DNA of 64,000 nucleotides from Bradyrhizobium rifense (lineage in GTDB: Bacteria > Pseudomonadota > Alphaproteobacteria > Rhizobiales > Xanthobacteraceae), in the NCBI RefSeq assembly GCF_008123425.1, contig NZ_VSSS01000006.1, positions 1 through 64,000 of the forward strand, read 5' to 3'. Position numbers and translations under genes: made by a program. Positions 56,726-64,000 of this stretch are shown piece after piece. Each line of letters starts with the position of its first letter. Position 1 is the first letter of the stretch. Below the pieces are notes generated by a model, which saw only the letters and a program-made list of their open reading frames with translations, was not told where the DNA came from and did not search any database.

Positions 56726-58292
56726 CTTGGAGAGCATCGGGGAGGAGTTCGCCAGGATGTTCGCCGCTGCTGGCCTTCCCCGGGTCGAGGCGGCGACGGC
56801 GCGGACTCGCGGGCGCGGGCCGTTCAAGCGACTAGTGCTGCGCGGGGCTTCGATCGTCGACGGTACCGGTGCCCCGCCATGGGGCCCCGCCGATCTGGTA
56901 GTCGAGGGCGGCCGGATAACGGTGTTGAAGAAGGTCGGCACGCCAAAGCTGCCGATCAACCCAGACCGCCGTCCGCCTGCTGGCGATTTCGAGATCGATT
57001 GCAGCGGAAAGTTTCTGACGCCCGGACTGGTGGACTGTCATGCCCACATCGGCGCGCCGTTCCACGCTGAGAACGGGCCCATGCCGAATGCCGACTACGT
57101 CTACAAGCTGTGGCTGGCACACGGCGTTACGACCGTGCGAGAGACGGGCTGCTTCAACGGATTGCAGTGGACGTTGCAGCAGAAGAAAGCGGCTGCGGAT
57201 CACCGCATCGATGCACCCCGCATTCTGGCCTACGCACCGTTCCCTGGCACGAACGACTATGTGAAGACGATCCATACCCCGGGAGATGCCCGCGGATGGC
57301 TTCAGGCGGTCAAGGAGCGCGGCGCCGACGGGATCAAGTTCTTTGGGGCTCCGCCCGCCATGATGAAAGCCGCCCTGGAGCAGTGTCGAAGCCTTGGACT
57401 GCGTACATGCTGCCATCACGCGCAGCTGGCGGTCGGCCGGATGAACTCGCTGCGGACCGCCCAATGGGGCCTGACGAGTACCGAACATTCCTACGGGATT
57501 CCGGAAGCGCTGCTGGAGGGGCAGACACTTCAGGCGTTTCCGCCTGAGTACGACTACAACGACGAATATCTGCGGTTCTCGACGGCGGGCCAGACATTTC
57601 TCCAGGCGGCCAAGCCGGGGTCGCAGAAGTGGAACGAGGTGCTACACGCGTTCCTCGCGGCCGGACACACCTTCGTACCCACCTTCAACGTCTACGACGG
57701 CAACCGCGATCTGATGCGCACCCGCCGCGCGGACTGGCACGATCGCTTCACCGACCCGACTCTCTGGGCCTACTTTCAGCCGCAGCGAGGAGGGCACGGT
57801 GCGTATTGGTACCGCTGGTCCACGACGAACGAGGTCGAGTGGCGTGAAACGTTCCGGCTCTGGATGAGGTTTGTCAACGACTACAAGAATCTCGGCGGAC
57901 GCGTGTGCGTCGGTTCCGATTCCGGCTTCATGTTCCAGACCTACGGGTTCGGCCTCATCCGCGAACTTGAGCTCCTGCAGGAGGCGGGCTTTACGCCTCT
58001 GGAAGTGCTGCGGGCCGCCACAACGTGGGGGGCGGAGCTTCTCGGCATCGAAGAAGACGTCGGAACGTTGGAGGTCGGAAAGCTGGCCGACATCCTTGTC
58101 CACGACGAAAATCCGCTCAACGACTTCAAGCTTCTCTACGGTACCGGCGCGATGCGCCTCGACGATCCGACCGCTTCGGTGATTTGGGCCCGCAGCATCT
58201 CGACCGTCATCAAGGAAGGCTCCGTGTTCGATCCGGCCGAATTGCTCGGCGATGTCGAGGAAATGGTGTCGGCACGACGGAGGGCGGCTTGA
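56712..58292 (+). CDS. Metal-dependent amidohydrolase
   Basis: 526 aa, ATG inside the LivM end. Composite-domain entry: LTPGLVDCHAHIGAPFHAEN (HxH metal pair), His residues in TCCHHAQL and TSTEHSYGIPEA, Asp in CVGSDSGF, C-terminal GKLADILVHDENPL. Acts on a cyclic or linear amide, urea or imide. The TTG of the following GTPase overlaps its stop. Its substrate probably comes through the LivK importer; a GABA-yielding lactam is one guess, unproven. Confidence 0.85.
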   Translation: MTQPDLESIGEEFARMFAAAGLPRVEAATARTRGRGPFKRLVLRGASIVDGTGAPPWGPADLVVEGGRITVLKKVGTPKLPINPDRRPPAGDFEIDCSGKFLTPGLVDCHAHIGAPFHAENGPMPNADYVYKLWLAHGVTTVRETGCFNGLQWTLQQKKAAADHRIDAPRILAYAPFPGTNDYVKTIHTPGDARGWLQAVKERGADGIKFFGAPPAMMKAALEQCRSLGLRTCCHHAQLAVGRMNSLRTAQWGLTSTEHSYGIPEALLEGQTLQAFPPEYDYNDEYLRFSTAGQTFLQAAKPGSQKWNEVLHAFLAAGHTFVPTFNVYDGNRDLMRTRRADWHDRFTDPTLWAYFQPQRGGHGAYWYRWSTTNEVEWRETFRLWMRFVNDYKNLGGRVCVGSDSGFMFQTYGFGLIRELELLQEAGFTPLEVLRAATTWGAELLGIEEDVGTLEVGKLADILVHDENPLNDFKLLYGTGAMRLDDPTASVIWARSISTVIKEGSVFDPAELLGDVEEMVSARRRAA

Positions 58293-59305
58293 CGGGGATC
58301 GTCGGAGCTCGGGAAGCAGTCCCGGAATTCGTCCTGCTGACCGGCAGCCTCGGTAGCGGCAAGACGACGTTACTGTGCGACTATCTTTCGCTGCCGGAGT
58401 CGGCCGATACAGGCGTGATCGTGAACGAGGCCGGCGAAATCAATGTCGACGGCGCCATCGTGTCGTCCGGACGACGCGATCTGCCGATGACGCTGCTGGG
58501 CAACGGTTGCGTCTGCTGCTCGCTCGGCGATGACCTGCATTCCGCGATCGACGAACTGCTGGTCGTGCGCCGCCAGTCCGGCGCTGGCGGCTTCCACAGG
58601 ATCGTCCTGGAGACGAGCGGGCTCGCAATGCCGGGCCCCATCCTACGTTCGCTGATGCGCTACGACTGGGCCGAATACCGGCTTCGCATCGTCTCCACAT
58701 TGGACGCCTTGGCTCCGATGGCTGAGGAGGTGACGTTTTCGATCAGATCCGCGCAATTGACGGCCGCCAGATCCATCGTCTTCACGAAACTGGATCGGGC
58801 GGGGACCGACCAAGTCACGGCTGCCGGATGTGTCGCGAAGCAGTTCAATCCGGCCGCCAGCCGGATCGTCGAGGTGGACAGAACGGCCCGCGCGCGCGCC
58901 GTCTTCGATCCGAAGTATATCGAAACCGCGATGCCATTAAGTCAATTCGAGGCGATCGCGGCCACCGATCATTCGCGGCTAGGAGTCTTCTTTGCCGAGT
59001 GGCCAACCGCCGTTGCGTGGAGCGATCTGACGGATTGGCTCGAGGACCTCGCGGGTCTCTGCGGCGATCGATTGCTCCGAACGAAAGGTCTCGTCGCTGT
59101 CGCCGGCGCGTCTAGATGCCTCTTGATCGACGGCGTAGGCGCCACCTTCGCTGAACCTCGCTGGATGGAGCTGGATCACTCCACCAAGCGAGGCATCGTG
59201 ATCATCGCGCGTGACGTCGATTTGCCCGAGTTGACCGCTCTTTCGGCCGACTATCCGGAAGACGCCAGACCCATCGTAAAGAGTTCGAAGAGCCGCGCCG
59301 CCTGA
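58289..59305 (+). CDS. COG0523 GTPase (CobW/YjiA family)
   Basis: 338 aa. TTG start preceded by GGAGGG and overlapping the amidohydrolase TGA. G1 GSLGSGKTTLL, metal motif GNGCVCCSL (CxCC), ETSGLAMPGP, TKLD (G4). The C-terminal CobW domain is short. Family members are metallochaperones, most linked to zinc. Translational coupling to a metallo-amidohydrolase suggests it loads that enzyme's metal (inference). Confidence 0.85.
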   Translation: MTGIVGAREAVPEFVLLTGSLGSGKTTLLCDYLSLPESADTGVIVNEAGEINVDGAIVSSGRRDLPMTLLGNGCVCCSLGDDLHSAIDELLVVRRQSGAGGFHRIVLETSGLAMPGPILRSLMRYDWAEYRLRIVSTLDALAPMAEEVTFSIRSAQLTAARSIVFTKLDRAGTDQVTAAGCVAKQFNPAASRIVEVDRTARARAVFDPKYIETAMPLSQFEAIAATDHSRLGVFFAEWPTAVAWSDLTDWLEDLAGLCGDRLLRTKGLVAVAGASRCLLIDGVGATFAEPRWMELDHSTKRGIVIIARDVDLPELTALSADYPEDARPIVKSSKSRAA

Positions 59306-59359
59306 ACGAGACGCAGCGAAACAGGATGACCGAAGGTGTCGCTCGAAGCCGCAGTGAGA

Positions 59360-60799
59360 TCAATAGACCGGCTCCGGATCGAGCGGACGAACGACGGCCC
59401 CAGCGTTCATGATGCCTGCCGGATCAAAAGCGGTCTTGACGCGCCGCATTGCCGCGACGCGGCCGGGGTCTCCGTACTTTTCCAGAAGATGCCGCTTGAA
59501 GCGACCGACGCCATGCTCCGCGCTGAACGTGCCCCCGAGAGCCGCCGCCGCGTCGTACAGACGGAGAGACAGGCTCGCTTCGACGAGCCGCGTGAACGCT
59601 ATCCGATTGGTCCCCTGCGGAACGAGGATATTGTAGTGCAAATTGCCGTCGCCCACATGACCGTAGACGGACAGCTCGAGATCGGCGTGGAACTTTCGAA
59701 CCTCCACGCCGGCAACGTCGAGGAAGCGCTGGATGCAGGACAAAGGCGCGGATATGTCGTGCTTGACCGAACCACCCCACCGCTTTTCGCCTTCCGGGAT
59801 CGTCTCGCGCAGCTCCCACATGGACGCACGTTGAGCCCCGCTCTGGGCAAGGAAGGCGTCCTCGACCCATTCGTACTCTACGGTTTCCGCAAGGATGGTT
59901 TCCATGAGGCTATCGAGGTCGAGATGCCGGGAGGAGGAGGCGAATTCGAGGAGGATCGCGCCGCCGGAGCCGGGGCCGACGGAAGGCGGGCTGGCCATCG
60001 CGGCGGTCGCGAGCGCAATCGATCGCGCAGTCATGAATTCGAACGTGGTCAGCAACTCGCCGGATTCGCGACGCACCAGCGCGAGCAGTTCGGCGAGCGG
60101 CGCGACCTTCGCGAGTTTCAGCCAGGCTGTCGCACGCCGCACTGGCAAAGGAGCAAGGCGCAGCACGGCACCGGTGACGATGCCGAGCGTTCCCTCGCTT
60201 CCCACGAAGCATTGTTTGACGTCATAGCCGGTGTTGTTCTTCCGAAGCTTGCGCATGTCGGAGACGATGGTCCCGTCCGGCAGAACGGCCTCGATGCCGA
60301 GCAGCAGGTCGCGTGTCATGCCATACCGGACGACGGACAACCCGCCCGCGTTGGTGCCGATGTTGCCGCCGATCCGGCAACTCCCCTCGGCGCCGAGGCT
60401 AAGCGGCAGCAGCAGAGCGGCACTCGCGGCGGCTTCCTGTACCTTCTTCAGGATGGCACCTGCGTCGACGGAGATACTCATGGACAGCGGATCGACCTCT
60501 CGGATCGCGTCCATGCGTTCCAGACTTACGACAACCTGGCGTCCCGAAGCATCCGGCGTCGCGCCGCCGCAATAGCTCGTGTTGCCTCCTTGGGGGACGA
60601 GCCCGATTCCGAGCCGTGCCGCCAGTGTCACGACGTCGGAGACCTGCTTCGTCGTTACCGGCTTCAGGACGGCGAGCGTCGATCCGGTGAAGAGCTGGCG
60701 CTGATCCGTGGTGTACGTCGCAAGCCGCTGTGGGTCGTCGACGACGCCGACGGCGCCCAAGAGATCGCGAAAGGCCTGAACGTGGTCCGACGGCGACAT
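59360..60799 (-). CDS. FAD-linked oxidase (D-2-hydroxy acid dehydrogenase type)
   Basis: 479 aa, start at ATG followed by SPSDHVQAFRD. FAD (PCMH) domain: LVPQGGNTSYCGGATP, GTNAGGLSVVRYGMTRD, NTGYDVKQCFVGSEGTLGIV. C-terminal: GHVGDGNLHYNI, SAEHGVGRFKR. Related to D-2-hydroxyglutarate/glycolate/D-lactate dehydrogenases. Convergent with the GTPase gene. It may oxidise a hydroxy acid made downstream of the amidohydrolase. Confidence 0.85.
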   Translation of the reverse strand: MSPSDHVQAFRDLLGAVGVVDDPQRLATYTTDQRQLFTGSTLAVLKPVTTKQVSDVVTLAARLGIGLVPQGGNTSYCGGATPDASGRQVVVSLERMDAIREVDPLSMSISVDAGAILKKVQEAAASAALLLPLSLGAEGSCRIGGNIGTNAGGLSVVRYGMTRDLLLGIEAVLPDGTIVSDMRKLRKNNTGYDVKQCFVGSEGTLGIVTGAVLRLAPLPVRRATAWLKLAKVAPLAELLALVRRESGELLTTFEFMTARSIALATAAMASPPSVGPGSGGAILLEFASSSRHLDLDSLMETILAETVEYEWVEDAFLAQSGAQRASMWELRETIPEGEKRWGGSVKHDISAPLSCIQRFLDVAGVEVRKFHADLELSVYGHVGDGNLHYNILVPQGTNRIAFTRLVEASLSLRLYDAAAALGGTFSAEHGVGRFKRHLLEKYGDPGRVAAMRRVKTAFDPAGIMNAGAVVRPLDPEPVY

Positions 60800-61141
60800 G
60801 ATCCTGCTCCGGGCTGTTGGGGGACCATTGTCGCGCATCGACACGGCATTGCTTGCCGTTCGACCCGGGCTTCGAAAAAGCCAATGCCGAAATATCGGCA
60901 CGTTCGGCAGTTTGCACCGTCGTTGCCTTGTATTCATCGTCTCCAACGCGGAGCTGCTGCTGCTCTCGAGGAGATCATTGATGATCCATCAAGCGATCTA
61001 TCGCGGGCCGGTAACCTCTGCAGCAGATTGTGCCGATAGAAGGTGCAAAAGCGATCGTCTCTGCGGAAAGGACAGCGGAATCGCCGGCGACCTTGCCATT
61101 CAACGTCCATAGGCTGATCCAGCAAACGAGGAGAAATCGCT

Positions 61142-61867
61142 ATGTTGCTCACGGATTTCGATGCTCTCACATTCGACTGCTACGGCACCCTTATCGATTG
61201 GGAAACCGGAATGGTCGAGGGCCTGAAAAGCCTCTCCGATCGGGCCAAACGGCCGCTCACCCGCGACCAGATTCTTGAGGCGCATGCGCGTCACGAATCC
61301 AGCCAACAACGCTACACGCCGGCGAAGCGATATCGGGATCTGCTTCCGATCGTCTACAAGCGTCTGGCCGAAGAGTGGGGTGTCCACGTCACTCACGAAG
61401 ACTGTGTCGAGTACGGTCGTTCCGTCGGAAACTGGCCCGCGTTCGAGGACTCTCCGGGCGCACTCCAGTATCTCAAGAAGTATTTCAAGCTCGTGATCCT
61501 TTCCAACGTCGACAACGAGAGCTTCCAGGCGAGCAATCGACGATTGCAGGTGGAGTTCGACGCGATCTACACCGCGGAAGACATCGGGTCGTACAAGCCT
61601 TCAGCTCGCAATTTCGACTACATGATCGAGAAGATGGAAGAGATTGGGATCGGCAAGGAGAAGATCCTGCACACCGCTGAAAGCATGTTCCACGACCACA
61701 AGCCCGCAAACGGTCACGGGTTAAAGTCGTGCTGGATCTACCGGCGACACGAGCAACAGGGTTTTGGGGCCACCATGAATCCGGGCCAGATGCCAAACGT
61801 CGATTTCAAATTCGACAGTATGCTGGACCTCGTAAAGGCACATCAGGAGCAACTGCGGGTTAAATGA
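61142..61867 (+). CDS. HAD-superfamily (haloacid dehalogenase type II) hydrolase
   Basis: 241 aa. ATG after GAGGAG. Motif I LTFDCYGTLIDWE with nucleophile Asp; LVILSNVDNESFQ with the Ser/Thr motif; Lys in SYKPSARNFD; end KILHTAESMFHDH. Family covers 2-haloacid dehalogenases and phosphatases. Likely phosphatase-like or dehalogenase; substrate unknown. Divergent from the FAD oxidase. Confidence 0.82.
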   Translation: MLLTDFDALTFDCYGTLIDWETGMVEGLKSLSDRAKRPLTRDQILEAHARHESSQQRYTPAKRYRDLLPIVYKRLAEEWGVHVTHEDCVEYGRSVGNWPAFEDSPGALQYLKKYFKLVILSNVDNESFQASNRRLQVEFDAIYTAEDIGSYKPSARNFDYMIEKMEEIGIGKEKILHTAESMFHDHKPANGHGLKSCWIYRRHEQQGFGATMNPGQMPNVDFKFDSMLDLVKAHQEQLRVK

Positions 61868-62384
61868 TCCGCCGCTTTGTGTTCCGTCGGCACCTCGCAG
61901 CGGGTCCAACTCGGACCCGCTGACCCTGTGATGCAGATCACCCGAGCCTAAAATTCCACAGCACAGCGGCCTTTGAGTGGCACTACGAAGCGAGTTGAAC
62001 GGCGAAGGAGTTCAATAATACGTCCAACAAAACGTCCAATAAGAAGATTAGTAGATACGACTAAGTGGTCGATATTGTTTTCAAAAACAGAACGAGAAAT
62101 TTCGGTCGGAGCGCTTCACCCGCTCCATCGAGCAACTTACCCGTTCTACTGACTAGCTAAGGTGCCCCAATCGAGCGGTGTCTGCTTGGGGCGTACGCGC
62201 TTGGGAGCGCTATCGCGCAGCCTCATCACTCACGGGGGTTTACCCGCAACGGAGCCAGTTCGCGAACTGATAAGCTTTGGCCGCAAAGCTTATCAGTCAC
62301 CAAATTCCATAACGTCTCATATCCGAATGATGTCCGGCGCAACTTCGGGTTCAGGACTCGGAAGAGACGGCTCTGACCGTCGAG
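61868..62384. other. Gene-free stretch with palindrome copy 2
   Basis: No supported gene. Direct near-repeats ACGTCCAAC and ACGTCCAAT occur around 62020-62040. The palindromic element at 62266-62297 lies near its end, and CAGTTCGCGAACTG at 62256-62269 overlaps it. Confidence 0.5.
62266..62297. repeat. Palindromic element, copy 2 (ACTGATAAGCTTTG arms)
   Basis: Perfect 14-bp arms ACTGATAAGCTTTG and CAAAGCTTATCAGT around loop GCCG. It shares ACTGATAAG/CTTATCAGT with copy 1 at 6943-6974. Could be a small dispersed repeat, a hairpin terminator or a binding site. Confidence 0.6.
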
Positions 62385-63183
62385 TTAATGAACGATGCCA
62401 CGGCAGGCCCACGCGACGTTTGCAAAGGACCTCGGGCCATCGGGCCGGCCAGCCTCGTAGGCATCGCGGACGGCGGCGTCGGTGCGTGCTCGCTCCGCAG
62501 CGTCGAGCGCTGCCACATACTTGCCGAGCGGCCCTTCGCCAGCGGCAATCGGCGCCCAATAGTCCGCAAAGCTTTGGTAGTCCATGCGGATCATCAGTTC
62601 CATTTCCGCAATGTCCGCGAGACCCTGTTCGGCAAAAGTCCGTCTCAGTTCACCCGCTGCATCATCGGTTGAAAGCAATAGCGACTGCGCAGCTGGCGCC
62701 CGCTTTCACCAAGTGCCGCCACCGTGTCGACCATCATGCGCATGCCGGGCATGCCGCCGAGATGATCCCACACCGCTGCCGCGACCACACCGCCCGACCG
62801 AACGACGCGGCACATCTCGGCTACTGCCTTGCCGGCTTCGGGAACGAAGTGGAGCACGAGAAGCGCCAAAGCGCGGTCGAACGTGCCGCCCTCGAAGGGC
62901 AGCGCGCAGGCATCCGCCTGTCGGACTTTTATTCGCCGGTTTGTGTTGCGCCGGATCACTTCCTCGACAAAGACTGGTAATAGTCGACCGCGGCAATCTC
63001 GGCGAGGTCGGCGGCTTCAGCGAGCGCGAAGGTCAAGCTCCCGGTACCGCAGCCGACGTCGAGAATCCTTTCGCCGTCGGAAACCTCTGTGAAGTCGATG
63101 AATTGCCGCGCGAGTCTTCGGCTCCAGCGGCCCATGAGCTGCTCATAGCCCGCGGCGTTGTGGACGTTGAATTCCGAGGCCAT
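62385..63183 (-). pseudogene. SAM-dependent methyltransferase with two frameshifts
   Basis: Three successive frames form one class I methyltransferase: GERILDVGCGTGSLTFALAE (SAM-binding, 63183-62956), then VRQADACALPFEGGTFDRAL and RVVRSGGVVAAAVWDHLGG (62959-62645), then IAEMELMIRMDYQSFADYW (62678-62385). Frameshifts lie near 62957 and near 62660-62675. The C-terminal ~90 residues are otherwise well preserved, so damage is recent or a sequencing artefact. Confidence 0.8.
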
Positions 63184-63319
63184 TGAAGTCTCCGTGCGCT
63201 CCCCAAATAGGTGGCTACCAAGCAGCTAAAGCAATCGCATTGCGATCGCGGCGAGCACGCCGTGCGGCAGCTCTATGATGCGTATATGAAGATCCGTCAC
63301 GGCGAGCTCCTTTTGACGG

Positions 63320-64000
63320 CTACCATGCCTCATCGAGGCCGAGATGTGCGAACACCTCGCGACGAAGCTCAACGAAATGCGGATCGCCCCGGTGGCGAGG
63401 ATAGGGCTGGCTGTTGAGGACTTCGGCCTTGATCCGTGCAGGTCGGTCGCTCAGCACGATGACGCGGCCGGCGAGCAAGAGCGCCTCCTCGACATCGTGC
63501 GTGACGAGCAGCGCCGTAAAGTTCGAGCGCTGCCAAAGTGATACAAGTTCAGCCTGCATCGCGATGCGAGTCAGCGAGTCGAGCTGGCCCAAAGGTTCGT
63601 CGAGAATGAGCAGCTTCGGGTCGTTGACAAGCGCACGCGCCAGAGCCGCCCGTTGCGCCATGCCGCCGGAAAGCTGGTGCGGGTAGGCATTGGCGAAGCC
63701 CGTGAGCCCTACCAGGCGCAACGCGTCTTCGACGCGTCCGCGATGGGTGGGCAGCAACCCGCGAGCTTCCAGACCGAGCGCAACGTTGCTCCATACCGTC
63801 CGCCATGGATAAAGCGTGGGATCTTGAAAAACGACGACGCGCGACGGATCGGGTGCTTCGATCTCCCTTCCCTCCGTTAGTAGGGCGCCGGCTGTTGGAG
63901 TGTCGAGCCCCGCGACCAGCCGCAGTAAGGTCGATTTTCCGCACCCACTCGGTCCCAGGAGAGCAACAAATTCGCCGCGGCCGACCTGCAAGCTGATGCG
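63320..64000 (-). CDS. ABC transporter ATPase (nitrate/taurine type), partial
   Basis: Runs off the window at its start. Visible: Walker A GPSGCGKSTLLRL, Q-loop FQDPTLYPWR, signature LSGGMAQRAALARAL, Walker B LLILDEPLGQLD, H-loop THDVEEAL. Characteristic of SsuB/TauB/NrtD-type importers of sulfonates, nitrate or similar. At least 227 residues; the permease and binding protein presumably lie beyond the window. Confidence 0.87.
   Translation of the reverse strand, partial: RISLQVGRGEFVALLGPSGCGKSTLLRLVAGLDTPTAGALLTEGREIEAPDPSRVVVFQDPTLYPWRTVWSNVALGLEARGLLPTHRGRVEDALRLVGLTGFANAYPHQLSGGMAQRAALARALVNDPKLLILDEPLGQLDSLTRIAMQAELVSLWQRSNFTALLVTHDVEEALLLAGRVIVLSDRPARIKAEVLNSQPYPRHRGDPHFVELRREVFAHLGLDEAW

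Noticed and set aside
59336..61039. 567-codon plus-strand open frame
   Set aside because: Antisense to the FAD-linked oxidase, whose flavin motifs are on the minus strand; composition is that of a shadow frame.

Overview
The window reads as chromosome of a high-GC alphaproteobacterium, most likely Bradyrhizobium or a close Nitrobacteraceae relative. This rests on recognised protein families (lysine-rich small proteins, the CopG regulator/PHB depolymerase pair, LivKHMGF-type transporters, acyl-CoA catabolism islands), codon use and GC content. It is inferred from the sequence, not from a database match. No rRNA operon, complete tRNA, CRISPR array or complete insertion sequence was seen.

Region 1 (1-11,300) is accessory and partly decayed. 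It opens with a secreted caspase-like peptidase followed by a small metzincin-like metalloprotease. Next come remnants (an unnamed conserved small protein, a DUF892/YciF ferritin-like tail, an SRAP tail) around an intact CopG-like regulator/PHB-depolymerase pair. A second metalloprotease, fused to an OmpA domain, lies at 8.7-10.1 kb. The region ends at a 47-bp copy of a tRNA-Lys(CTT) 3' half, which looks like an attachment site, beside a tyrosine-recombinase remnant.

Region 2 (11,374-15,763, minus strand) is a compact operon: DoxX, a small protein, pirin, a LysR regulator, glutathionyl-hydroquinone reductase and aldo/keto reductase. It looks like a quinone/electrophile detoxification unit with an inverted-repeat operator upstream.

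Region 3 (16-26.7 kb) mixes small hypothetical genes with eroded genes (GNAT, cupredoxin, anti-sigma factor, integrase, ornithine cyclodeaminase, pirin). Two large signalling genes face each other. One is an NTE-type protein with a cyclic-nucleotide-binding domain and a patatin domain. The other is a membrane class III nucleotidyl cyclase with a [2Fe-2S] ferredoxin domain.

Region 4 (26.7-46.4 kb) is a CoA-dependent catabolic island. It carries a CocE-type hydrolase, an enoyl-CoA hydratase-like protein, two acyl-CoA ligases, two acyl-CoA dehydrogenases, a thiolase, a nitronate monooxygenase-like protein, an iron alcohol dehydrogenase/maleylacetate reductase, a DsbA-type isomerase, a GST-like protein, two SDRs without the catalytic tyrosine and a periplasmic binding protein. 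TetR and HxlR regulators are present. A 1.7-kb gene-poor scar with a degenerate tRNA-Thr and an IS630 remnant splits the island.

Region 5 (46.4-62 kb) is a nitrogen/carbon catabolic locus: Lrp, GabT, a CsaA-like protein, GabD, a PAS-LuxR regulator, a complete branched-chain-amino-acid-type ABC transporter, and a metal-dependent amidohydrolase translationally coupled to a COG0523 (CobW-type) GTPase. An FAD-linked oxidase and a HAD hydrolase follow. The palindrome ACACTTAAGTGT occurs both near lrp/gabT and in the PAS-LuxR/ABC divergent promoter, which suggests shared control.

Region 6 (62-64 kb) holds a methyltransferase broken by two frameshifts and the start-truncated end of a nitrate/taurine-type ABC ATPase that runs off the window.
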